A DNA stretch of 64,000 nucleotides from Sulfuriferula sp. GTDB lineage: Bacteria; Pseudomonadota; Gammaproteobacteria; Burkholderiales; Sulfuriferulaceae. The notes under the pieces are model-generated. The model saw only the letters and a list, made by a program, of their open reading frames with translations. It made no database searches and had not been told where the DNA came from. Positions 44,982 to 57,104 of the stretch are shown here, in pieces (within the stretch, counting starts at the first letter, position 1; the number at the start of each line of letters is the position of its first letter). Made by a program: the position numbers and the translations under genes. The stretch lies in contig JARLJL010000022.1 of assembly GCA_031291235.1 (NCBI GenBank), positions 124,001-188,000 on the forward strand, written 5' to 3'.

Positions 44982-47513
44982 ATGACCGATTCGGAAACAC
45001 TCGTCGCCATACAGCAAGCTTTAGTCGATCTGGAGCAAATCAGTTTCGTTGCGCACCGCGATACCCAGGCTGCCTTGGCTGTCATTCAACCTTATGGCAA
45101 CGATGTGGTGCTGGAATGGGTGCTCGCGTGCAAGGCACTGTTTGCGCACGACCGCGACGCCGGCAAGGCATTTATTCGCGGTAGCGAGGCGGCATGCATA
45201 GCCAGCCAGTCCGTGTTGTCATGGACGCATCAGGCGTTGCAATTTCTGGCCTGGCGCGGCTCGTGGAAAGCGGTTGACGGCTATATGGGGCAGTTGCCCG
45301 ATGCTTATCGCAGCCTTGGCGCGGAGGGCGAGGCACGCTGGGCCGCACTGGGACTGGACTGGTGCGAACGTCATCTGGATTCCGGTATCGCCTATTTCCG
45401 CTGTCCGGTACTAGAGCTCGAAGGCGGGCACGGTATTGCCGGTATAGAAGAGGTAGTGCTGCCCAGTTTGGAGCTGTTTACCAAACGCCGTCTGGCTTTA
45501 GGCACTTATCTGTGCGGCGCAATTCGTGTGCGCAATCTGCTGGGCATCGATGCGGTTTTGCCGTGGGCGAAACGCGGGGCGGATATTCTGCAGGCGGGCC
45601 GGTTGCGCGGCGAAGCGTTTTTCAAGCTGGAATCCGAAGAAAGCATGTCGTTGCTGCTGGAGAATCTTCCCGGTTTCCGTACGCCGGAGCATCAGCGCTT
45701 GCTGCAATTGGTGCTGTATGCCTGGTTTGGCGAGACCTTCGATTTGCTGGAAGGCAACTGGTCGCCTGACAAAGGGCGCGCTTTCATCGAAACGGACGGC
45801 GAAGCATTGTATTTGCCTATTGCATTGCCGAGCCGTGAAGAAGCCATACTGGCGATCCTGCATGCTGCCGGACACATGGCGTTTTATTCGTTCGAACAGC
45901 GTTATATAGAGGCCTTGTTCAAGGCGGTCGGGCGCGAGCATCCGCCGTTGGATGAGCATCAGCGCATTACCTGGCGTCCGCTGTTCGCGGCGTACGGCGA
46001 AGACATGATACGGTTTCAGCTGATTTTCGACTTGTGCGAAGATACGCGCGTCGATGCGCGTATTGCTGCAACGGTGCCGAATTATCTGGGACGTCTGCTG
46101 GCCGCAGCCGAAGCCGCACCGTTGCCGGAAGGTGCTGCGGCAGCTTATCTGGAATGGGCGCGGCTAGTGTTGCGCTGGATGGCGGCAGGCGCCCCGGGTG
46201 GCTCGGATTTTGAAGCATTACGTCCGCTATTGTCGGTTGAGGCCACTGTGGTCGATGCATACAAAACCGCAAATGAAGTATATAAAAACAGTATCTTGCC
46301 TTATATTTCTCTTGCAGAGCGCGAGCTTGCGTATATTCCCGGGCGTTCGCCCAATGCAGCGCGGCCGGTCTATCCGCGCCGTGCGTTGGATCATGCCGAA
46401 TTCGGTACGGGTACGGAAGACAAGGACGACGTCGTCAAACACGACGATATCAAGCCCAACCCAGAACAAAAGCAGATTCCCAAGCACGCTGCCGGCGAAG
46501 ATCCTGATTTCGATATCCCGCCGGAAGAAACAGCCGGGTCGGGCGGCCGGGTCGGCGTCGGGATTCCGCAGCCGGCGCATGTCATGGGGTATGCCAAGGG
46601 CGCCGAATACAGCGAGAAGGGCAAGCCTTATGCCGAGTGGGATTATCGGGATAATCGCTACAAGCGTAACTGGGCGTGGGTGCAGGAAAAACAGTTGACA
46701 GAGCTGGATGCCAACGAGGCGAGCAAGCTGCTGACGCAGTACGCGCCGGCGTTAAAGCGCCTGAAACGTGCGATCCAGACGCAGAAGCCGGCGCGCATGG
46801 CGCCGTTGCGGCGTCAATTCGACGGCGATGAACTGGATCTGGAAGCGACCATGTCTTATATCGCCGAAAAGCGGGCAGGCATGTCGCCCAAGGCCAATAT
46901 TTACCGTCAACGGGTAGTGCAGCACCGCGATACGGCGGTGACTTTGCTGGCGGACATCTCTACTTCCATCATGCAGAACAATCCGAACGGCGGCGGGCGC
47001 GTAGTCGATAGCTTGCGTGCCGGCATGCTGCTATTTGCGGAGAGTATGGAGGAAGTGGGCGATCCTTATAGTCTGGCCGGGTTTGCATCGAAATATCGCG
47101 ACAACGTTAGTTATTATGCGATCAAGGGATTCGATGAGCGTTTAACTGCGCATACGCGTGCGATATTGGGCGGCTTGTCGGGCAGGCTGGCGACACGCAT
47201 GGGGGCGGCGATACGCCATGCAGTGGCAGGTTTCGATCGGGCGCCTTCGCAACGGCGTTTGCTGCTGATACTGTCGGACGGCCGGCCGGCCGATTACGAT
47301 GATGGCGGCGATGAGCGGTATTTGCACGAAGATACGCGCATGGCGGTGAAAGAGGCGGTGGATGCGGGAGTGCATCCGTTCTGTATTACGCTGGATGCGG
47401 CCGGCAGCCAGTATTTGCCGCAAATTTTTGGACCGGGACATTATCTGATTCTGGATAATATTAACGATTTGCCGAAAAAACTGCCGGAAATTTATTTGCG
47501 TCTGCGTAAATGA
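44982..47513 (+). CDS. cbbO: CbbO-type von Willebrand factor A domain protein
   Basis: Partner of the CbbQ ATPase. The 843-residue protein has a long helical N-terminal region and a C-terminal VWA domain (about 650-840) with the MIDAS motif DxSxS in LLADISTSIM (near residue 658), conserved LRAGMLLFAESME, and ILSDGRPADYDDGG containing further metal-site residues. Acidic, Lys-rich linker sits around residues 480-520. ATG 44982 is used; a TTG 15 bases upstream is less likely. Size and architecture match CbbO more than the shorter NorD. Confidence 0.85.
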   Translation: MTDSETLVAIQQALVDLEQISFVAHRDTQAALAVIQPYGNDVVLEWVLACKALFAHDRDAGKAFIRGSEAACIASQSVLSWTHQALQFLAWRGSWKAVDGYMGQLPDAYRSLGAEGEARWAALGLDWCERHLDSGIAYFRCPVLELEGGHGIAGIEEVVLPSLELFTKRRLALGTYLCGAIRVRNLLGIDAVLPWAKRGADILQAGRLRGEAFFKLESEESMSLLLENLPGFRTPEHQRLLQLVLYAWFGETFDLLEGNWSPDKGRAFIETDGEALYLPIALPSREEAILAILHAAGHMAFYSFEQRYIEALFKAVGREHPPLDEHQRITWRPLFAAYGEDMIRFQLIFDLCEDTRVDARIAATVPNYLGRLLAAAEAAPLPEGAAAAYLEWARLVLRWMAAGAPGGSDFEALRPLLSVEATVVDAYKTANEVYKNSILPYISLAERELAYIPGRSPNAARPVYPRRALDHAEFGTGTEDKDDVVKHDDIKPNPEQKQIPKHAAGEDPDFDIPPEETAGSGGRVGVGIPQPAHVMGYAKGAEYSEKGKPYAEWDYRDNRYKRNWAWVQEKQLTELDANEASKLLTQYAPALKRLKRAIQTQKPARMAPLRRQFDGDELDLEATMSYIAEKRAGMSPKANIYRQRVVQHRDTAVTLLADISTSIMQNNPNGGGRVVDSLRAGMLLFAESMEEVGDPYSLAGFASKYRDNVSYYAIKGFDERLTAHTRAILGGLSGRLATRMGAAIRHAVAGFDRAPSQRRLLLILSDGRPADYDDGGDERYLHEDTRMAVKEAVDAGVHPFCITLDAAGSQYLPQIFGPGHYLILDNINDLPKKLPEIYLRLRK

Positions 47514-47558
47514 TTTGGCAGGGTCGGCCGGTTTGATGCGGCTACGCCGAGGTATAAG

Positions 47559-48014
47559 CTACGCCAGCTTGTTGTGGCTACGCATGGCCCGCTGGATTTC
47601 CAGATTCGATTCGCGGGTTTTTTCGGTTTGGCGTTTGTCGTGCTGTTTCTTGCCTTTGGCCAGACCGATTTCGAGCTTGATACGACCTCTGGTGTAGTGG
47701 AGGTCAAGCGGGACCAGTGTATAGCCGGATCGTTCTACCTTGCCGATGAGTTTGCTGATTTCTTCTGCATGCAGCAGCAGCTTGCGCGTGCGCGTAGCAT
47801 CGGGATGGACATGGGTGGAAGCTGTAGCGAGCGCGCTGATGTGAGCGCCGATCAGAAATACTTCGCCATTCTTGATGACGACATAAGCTTCTTTGAGCTG
47901 GACGCGAGACGCGCGTATGGCTTTAACTTCCCAACCGGCAAGCATGAGGCCGGCTTCATACTTATCCTCGATGAAATAATCGTGGTATGCTTTTTTATTT
48001 TGTGCGATGCTCAT
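47559..48014 (-). CDS. smpB: SsrA-binding protein SmpB
   Basis: Escorts tmRNA to stalled ribosomes in trans-translation. The 151-residue protein opens [17 protein letters not shown] with the family block [26 protein letters not shown] and ends in a basic tail ([15 protein letters not shown]). ATG 48014 is chosen over one 51 bases upstream because it matches the family N-terminus. Divergent from ratA-rnfH, a widespread arrangement. No ssrA gene was seen nearby. Confidence 0.96.
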   Translation of the reverse strand: MSIAQNKKAYHDYFIEDKYEAGLMLAGWEVKAIRASRVQLKEAYVVIKNGEVFLIGAHISALATASTHVHPDATRTRKLLLHAEEISKLIGKVERSGYTLVPLDLHYTRGRIKLEIGLAKGKKQHDKRQTEKTRESNLEIQRAMRSHNKLA

Positions 48015-48073
48015 GTGTTTGTTCCCGTTCTGAGCAAGTATTTTAACAGCTTTTATATTAGGCACTAAGCGTT

Positions 48074-48511
48074 ATGGCACAGGTAAACAAAAGTGTGTTG
48101 GTTGGACATACTGCGCAGCAGATGTTTGATTTGGTGGATAAGGTAGAGGATTACCCGGCGTTTTTGCCATGGTGCGGCGGTACCGATGTAAAAAGCCGGC
48201 AGGATGATCGACTGGTGGCGCGCATCGATATCGATTATATGCATATCAAACAGCATTTTAGTACAGAGAATTCCAATCAGCCGCCGAATTTGATTAAAAT
48301 GCGTTTGCTGGACGGTCCGTTCAAACATCTGGACGGGGAGTGGCGTTTCAAGGCCCTGGGTAGCGAGGCCTGCAAAATAGAGTTCGTGCTGCATTATGAG
48401 TTTTCGAACAAGCTGCTCGATACCGTATTAGGGCCGGTGTTCAGCTATATAGCGAACAGTTTCGTTGAGGCGTTTATTCAGCGCGCAGAACAAGTGTATG
48501 GTGAATCATGA
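48074..48511 (+). CDS. ratA: RatA-like START/COQ10-domain protein
   Basis: A 145-residue member of the SRPBCC/START-like COQ10 family. Typical motifs are QQMFDLVDKVEDYPAFLPWC, LLDGPFKHLDGEWRF and FEFVLHYEFSNK-like strand pattern, ending in a long helix with SFVEAFIQRA. In E. coli RatA affects ribosome subunit association, while homologues bind ubiquinone; which applies here is unknown. Overlaps rnfH by 4 bases. Confidence 0.92.
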   Translation: MAQVNKSVLVGHTAQQMFDLVDKVEDYPAFLPWCGGTDVKSRQDDRLVARIDIDYMHIKQHFSTENSNQPPNLIKMRLLDGPFKHLDGEWRFKALGSEACKIEFVLHYEFSNKLLDTVLGPVFSYIANSFVEAFIQRAEQVYGES

Positions 48512-48831
48512 CGAGTCAGATTACAGTGGAAGTAGCATTTGCGCTACGCGACAAACAGGAAATTTTGCCGTTGCATACGCAAGCAGGTATTACAGCTCAG
48601 GCGGCAATCGAGGCGTCGGGAATATTGGCAAAATTTCCCGAAATCGATTTGACGCAAAATAAAATCGGTGTGTTCGGTAAACTGGTAAAACCGGATACTG
48701 TGTTACGGGATAAGGATCGCGTAGAGATTTATCGCAAGTTGATTGCCGACCCGAAGGAAGTGCGGCGGCAGCGCGCTGAAGAAGGCAAGGTAATGAAAAA
48801 AGGCGGCGGGGATATCGATAAAGCCGATTGA
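48508..48831 (+). CDS. rnfH: RnfH family ubiquitin-fold protein
   Basis: A 107-residue RnfH (UPF0125) protein with a beta-grasp fold: ITVEVAFALRDKQEILPLH, FPEIDLTQNKIGVFGKLVK and DRVEIYRKLIADPKEVRRQR are characteristic. It is the partner gene of ratA in the conserved smpB/ratA/rnfH locus. Molecular role is not established. Confidence 0.93.
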   Translation: MTSQITVEVAFALRDKQEILPLHTQAGITAQAAIEASGILAKFPEIDLTQNKIGVFGKLVKPDTVLRDKDRVEIYRKLIADPKEVRRQRAEEGKVMKKGGGDIDKAD

Positions 48832-48839
48832 ATGTGAGG

Positions 48840-48868
48840 CGGGCGGTGCTGGACAAGCAACCGCCCGT
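48840..48868. terminator. Convergent hairpin between rnfH and a lipoprotein gene
   Basis: GGGCGGT near 48841 pairs with ACCGCCC near 48866, with partly paired GCT/AGC inside, between two convergent genes. T content after the stem is modest on each strand. Confidence 0.6.
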
Positions 48869-48875
48869 TTGCGTT

Positions 48876-49202
48876 TTATTTGAACTGGTCGGTGCTAGGC
48901 AGTTTCAATTGAGCAATGCCAAGCATGGCTTCATCGCTAGCCTTTTTTGATTTTTGGATCACTGTGGCGCTGTCTGCAGTCTTGGCAGCAGCTTCAGCTG
49001 CTTTTAAATCACTTTCAGCACTGGTCCATAACGCATTTTGTTTTTTTGCCGAAGCGACGTCTGCTTGAGCCTGTGTTAGTGCGGTTTGAGCTTCAGCGCT
49101 CAACGCAGGTGCTGTCGGGGCGACAGCCATCTGTTCGGTGCTTGCGCAGCCGCCGATAGCCATAATTGAAGCGCCGACCAATGCAATAATAAGTTTATTC
49201 AT
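48876..49202 (-). CDS. Small Ala-rich helical lipoprotein
   Basis: A 108-residue lipoprotein: signal peptide with lipobox IGGC (Cys19), then an Ala/Lys/Gln-rich coiled-coil region (ALTQAQADVASAKKQNALW). The composition recalls Lpp-like or DUF4398-type envelope lipoproteins that contact peptidoglycan or TolC-type systems, but the exact family is uncertain. ATG 49202 is chosen because GAGGAG lies about 8 bases upstream. Single gene, converging with rnfH. Confidence 0.8.
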   Translation of the reverse strand: MNKLIIALVGASIMAIGGCASTEQMAVAPTAPALSAEAQTALTQAQADVASAKKQNALWTSAESDLKAAEAAAKTADSATVIQKSKKASDEAMLGIAQLKLPSTDQFK

Positions 49203-49369
49203 CTGCAAATCTCCTCAAAGCGATTTGGTTAGTATTAAAAATAAGTCGCTAGCACGAGCTTGTCCTGACTAGGTTGCGTAAACATAACGATTTGGGCAGC
49301 TTGCGTCAAATGCTTTTGTACGAATTGGTAGCTTTTTACCATTAAAGCGCGTCTATGGTTTCCGATTAG

Positions 49370-50884
<1,515 letters not shown>

Positions 50885-50912
50885 CAGGCCTGCCGATTTT
50901 GCGAACGATGAT

Positions 50913-50939
50913 ACAGCAGGTTACGCCTGCTGTTTTTTT
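50913..50939 (+). terminator. Rho-independent terminator between guaB and guaA
   Basis: ACAGCAGG (50913-50920) pairs with CCTGCTGT (50926-50933) around a 5-base loop and is followed by TTTTTT. It could reduce or regulate read-through into guaA, 21 bases downstream, so partial termination or attenuation is possible. Confidence 0.8.
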
Positions 50940-50959
50940 ATACAGTCTAGAGTTTGAAC

Positions 50960-52525
50960 ATGGCCCATCAAAAAATACTGATACTTGATTTTGGTTCCCA
51001 GTACACGCAATTGATCGCACGCCGCGTGCGCGAGACCAATGTGTATTGCGAGTTACATTCGTTCGACGTGGATGCCGAATTTATACGCAGCTTTAATCCG
51101 GCGGGCATTATCCTGTCCGGCGGTCCTGCTTCGGTGACCGAAGATGAAACGCCGCGCGCGCCGCAAATCGTATTCGAGTTGGGCGTACCCGTGCTGGGCA
51201 TTTGTTACGGCATGCAAACCATGGCGGCGCAACTCGGCGGCGCCGTTGAAAATGCATTGCATCGCGAATTCGGTTACGCGCAATTGCGCGCACAGGGACA
51301 TTCGGTGTTATTGCGCGATATTCAGGATCACGTTAACGAACAGGGGCATGGCTTGCTGGACGTGTGGATGAGTCATGGCGACAAGGTAACGGTGCTGCCG
51401 GACGGCTTTAAAATCATTGCCAGCAATGCGGCAACGCCTATCGCTGGCATGGCCGATGAAGCGCGCCGATTTTACGGTTTGCAATTTCATCCGGAAGTGA
51501 CCCACAGTTTGCAGGGCAAGGCGATCATAGCGCGTTTCGTGCACGAAATTTGCGGTGCCGGTGCCGATTGGACTATGCCCAATTATGTAGATGAAGCGAT
51601 TGCGCGCGTGCGCGCCGAGGTCGATGGCGACGAAGTGATACTCGGTTTGTCCGGCGGGGTGGATTCGTCGGTAGTGGCGGCGCTGCTGCACAAGGCCATA
51701 GGTAACCAATTGACCTGCGTGTTTGTCGATAACGGTTTGCTGCGTCTGAATGAGGCGGAACAGGTGATGTTGACGTTTGCGCAGAATCTGGGCGTCAAGG
51801 TTATACATGTCGATGCCAGCGCAGAATTTATGAAGCATCTGGCCGGTGTAACCGATCCCGAGCAGAAGCGCAAAATTATCGGGCGCGAATTCGTCGAAGT
51901 ATTCCAGCGCGAATCGGCCAGGTTGCCGAATGCCAAATGGCTGGCGCAAGGTACGATTTATCCCGACGTGATCGAATCGGCTGGCGCCAAGACCAAGAAG
52001 GCTCACGCCATCAAGTCGCACCATAACGTCGGCGGCTTGCCGGAGAGCTTGCACCTGAAATTGCTGGAGCCGCTACGCGAACTGTTCAAGGACGAAGTAC
52101 GCGAGTTGGGCATCGCTTTGGGTTTGCCGCATGACATGGTTTATCGCCACCCATTCCCCGGCCCCGGTCTGGGGGTGAGGATATTGGGCGAGGTCAAGGC
52201 GGAATACGCCGACCTGTTGCGCCGCGCGGATGCGATTTTCATAGAGGAATTGCGCGCCAGCGGCTGGTATGAAAAAACCTCGCAAGCTTTTGCCGTGTTT
52301 TTGCCGGTCAAGTCGGTAGGGGTGATGGGCGATGGCCGAACTTACGAATATGTGGTTGCGCTACGCGCTATCCAGACGCAGGATTTCATGACTGCGCACT
52401 GGGCCGAGCTGCCTTACGGTCTGCTGGGCAAGGTTTCCAACCGTATCATCAATGAAGTGCGCGGCATCAATCGCGTGGTCTACGATATTTCAGGCAAGCC
52501 GCCAGCCACCATAGAGTGGGAATAA
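50960..52525 (+). CDS. guaA: GMP synthase (glutamine-hydrolysing)
   Basis: Amidates XMP to GMP. The 521-residue protein has an N-terminal class I glutaminase ([19 protein letters not shown]; nucleophile in [15 protein letters not shown]) and an ATP pyrophosphatase domain with the P-loop [19 protein letters not shown], then the C-terminal dimerisation region ending [11 protein letters not shown] 50960 is chosen over a TTG 6 bases upstream. Confidence 0.97.
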   Translation: MAHQKILILDFGSQYTQLIARRVRETNVYCELHSFDVDAEFIRSFNPAGIILSGGPASVTEDETPRAPQIVFELGVPVLGICYGMQTMAAQLGGAVENALHREFGYAQLRAQGHSVLLRDIQDHVNEQGHGLLDVWMSHGDKVTVLPDGFKIIASNAATPIAGMADEARRFYGLQFHPEVTHSLQGKAIIARFVHEICGAGADWTMPNYVDEAIARVRAEVDGDEVILGLSGGVDSSVVAALLHKAIGNQLTCVFVDNGLLRLNEAEQVMLTFAQNLGVKVIHVDASAEFMKHLAGVTDPEQKRKIIGREFVEVFQRESARLPNAKWLAQGTIYPDVIESAGAKTKKAHAIKSHHNVGGLPESLHLKLLEPLRELFKDEVRELGIALGLPHDMVYRHPFPGPGLGVRILGEVKAEYADLLRRADAIFIEELRASGWYEKTSQAFAVFLPVKSVGVMGDGRTYEYVVALRAIQTQDFMTAHWAELPYGLLGKVSNRIINEVRGINRVVYDISGKPPATIEWE

Positions 52526-52548
52526 TTCATACAGTTACCGGATAATTC

Positions 52549-53844
52549 ATGGAATTTCTTGATCTTCCTCCGCTGACCCGGGCGCACGGTACCGTGCAAT
52601 TGCCCGGGTCGAAAAGCATCTCCAATCGTATTTTGTTATTGTCGGCATTAGCCGCCGGTGCGACGCGTGTGAATCATCTGCTGGATTCCGACGATACCCA
52701 GGTGATGCTGGCGGCGCTCACCGAGATGGGCGTGTCGGTTACGCGTCTGGGCGACAGCAGAGACTATCAGGTCGTCGGCGTAGCAGGAAAGTTTCCGCAA
52801 CAAGCCGCTGATTTGTTTCTGGGCAATGCGGGTACTGCGTTTCGTTCGCTGACTGCGGCGCTAGCCCTGTCGCAAGGCGATTACACCTTGTCGGGTGTGG
52901 CGCGCATGCATGAGCGTCCGATTGGGGATCTGGTCGATGCATTGCGCCAGTTGGGTGCGCAGATTGCGTATTTGGGCGAGGACGGTTTTCCTCCTTTGAA
53001 AATATCGCCGCCGGCACTGAACGAACATGCCGAGGTGTCAGTGCGCGGCAATGTGTCCAGTCAGTTTCTGACGGGGTTGTTGCTGGCTGCGCCGTTAACC
53101 GGGCGCACGGTGTCGATACGCGTCGAAGGCGAGTTGATTTCCAAGCCTTATGTCGAGATTACGCTGAACCTGATGCGTCGTTTCGGCGTTGAGGTGGTTC
53201 GCGACGGTTGGCAGCGCTTTACAATTGCCGCCGGTCAGACGTATCTCAGTCCGGATGTCATTGACGTCGAGGGCGATGCTTCGTCGGCTTCCTATTTCCT
53301 GGCGGCGGGTGCGATAGGCGGCGGTCCGGTACGGGTGGAGGGCGTCGGCCGGGCCAGCATACAGGGCGACGTACGCTTTGCCGAGGCGTTGCAGCAAATG
53401 GGCGCGACTATCGTTTATGAAGATAATGCCATTACCGCTTCTGCCGGTTCGGATCTGCACGGCATCGATGCCGATTTCAATCATATTCCCGATGCGGCGA
53501 TGACTATCGCTGTCGTCGCGCTGTTTGCACAAGGCCAGACGACGTTGCGCAACATTGCGAGCTGGCGGGTGAAGGAAACCGATCGTATCCATGCCATGGC
53601 GACCGAGTTGCGCAAGGTGGGTGCGGTCGTTGAAGAGGGCGCCGATTATTTGCGTATTACGCCGCCGGCGCAATTGCGGTCTGCAACTATCGACACCTAT
53701 GACGATCACCGTATGGCAATGTGCTTTTCGCTTGCAGCGCTGGGTGGCGTGTCCATGCGCATCAACGATCCGCAATGCGTGAACAAAACCTTCCCCGGTT
53801 ATTTTTCCGCTTTTGCTGCGATTACGCAATCTGCCGAGGAGTGA
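52549..53844 (+). CDS. aroA: 3-phosphoshikimate 1-carboxyvinyltransferase (EPSP synthase)
   Basis: Penultimate shikimate-pathway enzyme, supplying the substrate of the AroC seen at the window start. The 431-residue protein shows [18 protein letters not shown] (PEP/shikimate site), [36 protein letters not shown] and [15 protein letters not shown], all standard; the GNAGTA loop is of the usual class I type. Followed after 2 bases by cmk. Confidence 0.97.
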   Translation: MEFLDLPPLTRAHGTVQLPGSKSISNRILLLSALAAGATRVNHLLDSDDTQVMLAALTEMGVSVTRLGDSRDYQVVGVAGKFPQQAADLFLGNAGTAFRSLTAALALSQGDYTLSGVARMHERPIGDLVDALRQLGAQIAYLGEDGFPPLKISPPALNEHAEVSVRGNVSSQFLTGLLLAAPLTGRTVSIRVEGELISKPYVEITLNLMRRFGVEVVRDGWQRFTIAAGQTYLSPDVIDVEGDASSASYFLAAGAIGGGPVRVEGVGRASIQGDVRFAEALQQMGATIVYEDNAITASAGSDLHGIDADFNHIPDAAMTIAVVALFAQGQTTLRNIASWRVKETDRIHAMATELRKVGAVVEEGADYLRITPPAQLRSATIDTYDDHRMAMCFSLAALGGVSMRINDPQCVNKTFPGYFSAFAAITQSAEE

Positions 53845-53846
53845 CC

Positions 53847-54530
53847 GTGTCTAACGATATTCCGGTGATTGCCATAGACGGGCCTTCTGCCTCAGGTAAA
53901 GGCACAGTAGCAGCGCTGGTGGCCGGTGCGCTCGGTTTTCATTATCTGGATAGCGGCGCCTTGTACCGGCTGACTGCATTGGCTGCGCAGCGTAGCGGCG
54001 TGGCGTGGGATGATGAAGCAGGGTTGGCCGAACTGGCACTGCATCTGGATGTACGGTTTGGCGATGGCGAAATTTATTTGCGCAACGAGCGCGTTACCGA
54101 CGATGTACGTACCGAGCACTGCGGAATAGGTGCCTCCAAAGTGGCCGCTTTGCCTGCTGTGCGTACTGCCTTGCTGGCACGTCAGCATGCTTTTCGGCAA
54201 GCGCCGGGGCTAGTGGCCGATGGGCGGGATATGGGGTCGGTGGTATTCCCCGATGCAATGCTGAAAATATTTTTAACCGCCACTGCTGAAGAACGCGCAC
54301 AAAGACGTTATAAGCAGTTGATGGAAAAAGGAATAAGTGCTAATCTTATAAACTTGCTCGATGATTTGCGAGAGCGGGATGCGCGCGATAGTGCACGTGC
54401 AGTGGCTCCGTTAAAGCAGGAAGCAGATGCCGTCTTATTGGATACGACGCAATTAGGCATAGATGATGCCGTTAATTTTGTGTTGAAAAACTTTAAGTTA
54501 GCAAATAGTGCTCAAGTTGAATCTCACTGA
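53847..54530 (+). CDS. cmk: Cytidylate kinase
   Basis: Phosphorylates CMP/dCMP. GTG 53847 is the start (a GAGGAG site lies 6 bases upstream), giving 227 residues, the usual size. The N-terminus has the P-loop [20 protein letters not shown], followed by [17 protein letters not shown] and [15 protein letters not shown], then [18 protein letters not shown]. Directly upstream of rpsA, the widespread order in proteobacteria. Confidence 0.95.
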   Translation: MSNDIPVIAIDGPSASGKGTVAALVAGALGFHYLDSGALYRLTALAAQRSGVAWDDEAGLAELALHLDVRFGDGEIYLRNERVTDDVRTEHCGIGASKVAALPAVRTALLARQHAFRQAPGLVADGRDMGSVVFPDAMLKIFLTATAEERAQRRYKQLMEKGISANLINLLDDLRERDARDSARAVAPLKQEADAVLLDTTQLGIDDAVNFVLKNFKLANSAQVESH

Positions 54531-54583
54531 GCTTTTTTAAATTAACTCCGTAATTCTGCGGATATTTTGGGTCTTTTTTTTAC

Positions 54584-56302
54584 ATGTCTACTGTTGCCTC
54601 CTCTACCGAATCCAGTATGGAAAGTTTCGCCGCTCTGTTTGAAGAGAGTTTAACCCGCCAGGAACTCCGCGCCGGTGAAGTTATTACCGCCGAAGTTGTC
54701 GGGATCGACGATAATTTTGTTACCGTTAATGCTGGCCTGAAATCCGAAAGCCTGATTGCTATCGAAGAATTCCGCACCGATCGTGGTGAACTGGAAGTGA
54801 AAATCGGCGATTTCGTCAGCGTTGCTATTGAAATGCTTGAAGACGGCTATGGCGCAACCAAGCTGTCGCGCGACAAGGCCAAACGTCTGGCTGCATGGAT
54901 CAGTCTGGAAAAATCCATGGAAGAAGGCGAAATCATTACCGGTATGGTGAATGGTAAGGTCAAGGGCGGTTTGACGGTCATGGTAAACGGCATACGCGCA
55001 TTCCTGCCAGGTTCACTGGTAGATACGCGTCCGGTAAAAGATACCACTCCGTATGAAAACAAAGAGATGGAATTCAAGGTTATCAAGCTTGATCGCAAGC
55101 GCAATAACGTGGTGGTATCGCGTCGCGCAGTGCTGGAAGCAACCATGGGTGCCGATCGCGATGCGTTGATGGCTAACCTCAAGGAAGGTGCAGTCGTTAA
55201 GGGCGTGGTCAAGAATATTACCGATTATGGCGCCTTCGTTGATCTGGGCGGCATTGACGGTTTGCTGCATATCACCGACATGGCCTGGCGCCGCGTCAAG
55301 CATCCTTCCGAAGTGGTGCAGGTGGGTGATGAAGTCGAAGCAAAAATCCTCAAGTTCGATCAGGACAAGAATCGCGTCTCCCTGGGTATCAAACAGCTGG
55401 GCGACGATCCATGGAGCGGTCTGGCACGTCGTTACCCAGCAGGCACACGCATGTTCGGTAAAGTGGCCAATCTGACCGATTACGGCGCATTCGTTGAAAT
55501 CGAAACCGGCATCGAAGGTTTGGTGCACGTTTCCGAAATGGACTGGACCAACAAGAACGTACACCCATCCAAAGTGGTTCAGCTTGGCGATGAAGTCGAA
55601 GTCATGGTATTGGAAATCGACGAAGAGCGCCGCCGTATCTCTCTGGGCATGAAACAGTGCAAATCCAATCCTTGGGAAGATTTCGAACTCAGCCACAAGA
55701 AGGGCGACAAGGTTAGCGGTCAGATCAAGTCCATTACCGACTTCGGCGTGTTTATCGGCTTGCCAGGCGGCATTGACGGCCTGGTTCACTTGTCCGATTT
55801 GTCCTGGAGTCAGCCTGGCGAAGAAGCTGTGCGCAACTTCAAGAAGGGCGATGAAGTTCAGGCTGTGGTGCTGGCTATCGATGTCGAACGCGAACGCATT
55901 TCCCTGGGTATCAAACAGATTGAAGGCGATCCTGTTAATAGCTTCGTTTCCAGCTTCGATAAAGGCAGCATCGTCAAGGGTACTGTCAAATCGCTGGATG
56001 CCAAGGGTGCTGTGATTCAATTGGGCGATGACGTGGAAGGCTATTTGCGCGCTTCCGAGTTTTCGCGTGATCGTGTGGAAGACATTCGCAACCACCTCAA
56101 GGAAGGCGACGAAGTTGAAGCGATGATTATCAATGTCGATCGCAAGTCCCGCAGCATCAATTTGTCGATCAAGGCCAAGGACGCTGCGGAACAAACCGAA
56201 GCAATGCAAAAAATGGCTGGCGATCAGTCGGCTAACACTGGCACTACCAATCTCGGCGCGTTGCTCAAAGCCAAGCTTGACAACAAAAACGCTGAGTCCT
56301 GA
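54584..56302 (+). CDS. rpsA: 30S ribosomal protein S1
   Basis: The 572-residue protein contains six S1 repeats, the later ones clearly seen as [43 protein letters not shown] and [25 protein letters not shown] units with [16 protein letters not shown] for repeat six. It unfolds and presents mRNA to the 30S subunit. Length and repeat count match proteobacterial S1. Followed by ihfB as in E. coli. Confidence 0.97.
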   Translation: MSTVASSTESSMESFAALFEESLTRQELRAGEVITAEVVGIDDNFVTVNAGLKSESLIAIEEFRTDRGELEVKIGDFVSVAIEMLEDGYGATKLSRDKAKRLAAWISLEKSMEEGEIITGMVNGKVKGGLTVMVNGIRAFLPGSLVDTRPVKDTTPYENKEMEFKVIKLDRKRNNVVVSRRAVLEATMGADRDALMANLKEGAVVKGVVKNITDYGAFVDLGGIDGLLHITDMAWRRVKHPSEVVQVGDEVEAKILKFDQDKNRVSLGIKQLGDDPWSGLARRYPAGTRMFGKVANLTDYGAFVEIETGIEGLVHVSEMDWTNKNVHPSKVVQLGDEVEVMVLEIDEERRRISLGMKQCKSNPWEDFELSHKKGDKVSGQIKSITDFGVFIGLPGGIDGLVHLSDLSWSQPGEEAVRNFKKGDEVQAVVLAIDVERERISLGIKQIEGDPVNSFVSSFDKGSIVKGTVKSLDAKGAVIQLGDDVEGYLRASEFSRDRVEDIRNHLKEGDEVEAMIINVDRKSRSINLSIKAKDAAEQTEAMQKMAGDQSANTGTTNLGALLKAKLDNKNAES

Positions 56303-56313
56303 AAGGTAGTGTG

Positions 56314-56601
56314 ATGACCAAATCGGAGCTGATTGCGCAGTTGGCTGCACGCCATCCCCAGTTGGTCGCAACAGATGCGGAAATGGCAGTCAAATCCATT
56401 CTGGATGCTGTTTCCAAAAGTCTGGCTGCAGGCGAACGGGTGGAAATCCGCGGTTTTGGCAGCTTTAGCCTGAACTATCGTCCGCCGCGTTTGGGGCGTA
56501 ATCCGAAAACCGGTGAAAAAGTGGAAGTGCCTGAAAAATACGTTCCACATTTCAAGGCCGGCAAGGAGTTACGTGAGCGTGTGGATTATCCGGTTAGCTG
56601 A
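56314..56601 (+). CDS. ihfB: Integration host factor subunit beta
   Basis: A 95-residue DNA-bending protein of the HU/IHF family: [15 protein letters not shown], the [22 protein letters not shown] beta-arm region (with the intercalating Pro), and [22 protein letters not shown] 56314 is used rather than the adjacent GTG because AAAGG is better spaced. A strong terminator follows. Its alpha partner is not in the window. Confidence 0.96.
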   Translation: MTKSELIAQLAARHPQLVATDAEMAVKSILDAVSKSLAAGERVEIRGFGSFSLNYRPPRLGRNPKTGEKVEVPEKYVPHFKAGKELRERVDYPVS

Positions 56602-56620
56602 TGGCTTTGCCGGGATAGAG

Positions 56621-56653
56621 AAAGCGGCATATCGCAAGATATGCCGCTTTTTT
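56621..56653 (+). terminator. Strong Rho-independent terminator after ihfB
   Basis: AAAGCGGCATATC (56621-56633) pairs perfectly with GATATGCCGCTTT (56638-56650) around a GCAA tetraloop (GNRA type), followed by further T residues. Confidence 0.92.
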
Positions 56654-56808
56654 TATGGAGTGCGATATATACCCGGATATACAGCAACCGGAAACGAAGT
56701 TCGACATATTGGTTGGATGTCGTTAAAAAACCACGTCAACCAAGGTGTCGGGGACTGAATCCGCTTTTTTAGGGTAAAATTCGTCTATTACTAGGGGCAT
56801 GGGCTGTT

Positions 56809-57084
56809 ATGCGTTATTTTGACGGGCTATTAAAAATTGCCTTATTTGTTTTTCTGCTCGGTTTCGCTGTTAAAAATAGCGAATTGGTTACCTTGCGGTA
56901 TTATTTCGGCTATCAATGGCACGTTCCGCTGGTGTTGATCATACTGATTTTTCTGGCTATAGGCGCAGCGCTGGGCGTTGCTGCCTGTCTGGGGTATTTG
57001 TTCCGTCAGCGTCGCGAACTACTCAAAATGCGGCAGGCATTGTCTGCCGCAGAGACCGCATTGAGCGAACGAAAGGATGCGTAA
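56809..57084 (+). CDS. lapA: LapA-like DUF1049 membrane protein
   Basis: A 91-residue inner-membrane protein with two hydrophobic segments (about 5-22 and 42-65) and a basic/coiled cytoplasmic tail (RRELLKMRQALSAAETALSE). Family features are VKNSELVTLRYYFGYQW and the position directly before lapB. LapA/LapB regulate LPS synthesis through LpxC stability in E. coli. TAAAAT near 56774 may be its promoter -10. Confidence 0.9.
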   Translation: MRYFDGLLKIALFVFLLGFAVKNSELVTLRYYFGYQWHVPLVLIILIFLAIGAALGVAACLGYLFRQRRELLKMRQALSAAETALSERKDA

Positions 57085-57104
57085 TTCATTACGTATAACA
57101 AAAG

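Noticed and set aside
44106..47513. Interpretation of the ATPase/VWA pair as NorQ/NorD
   Set aside because: The VWA partner is much longer than NorD and no nitric oxide reductase gene is nearby; kept only as an alternative.
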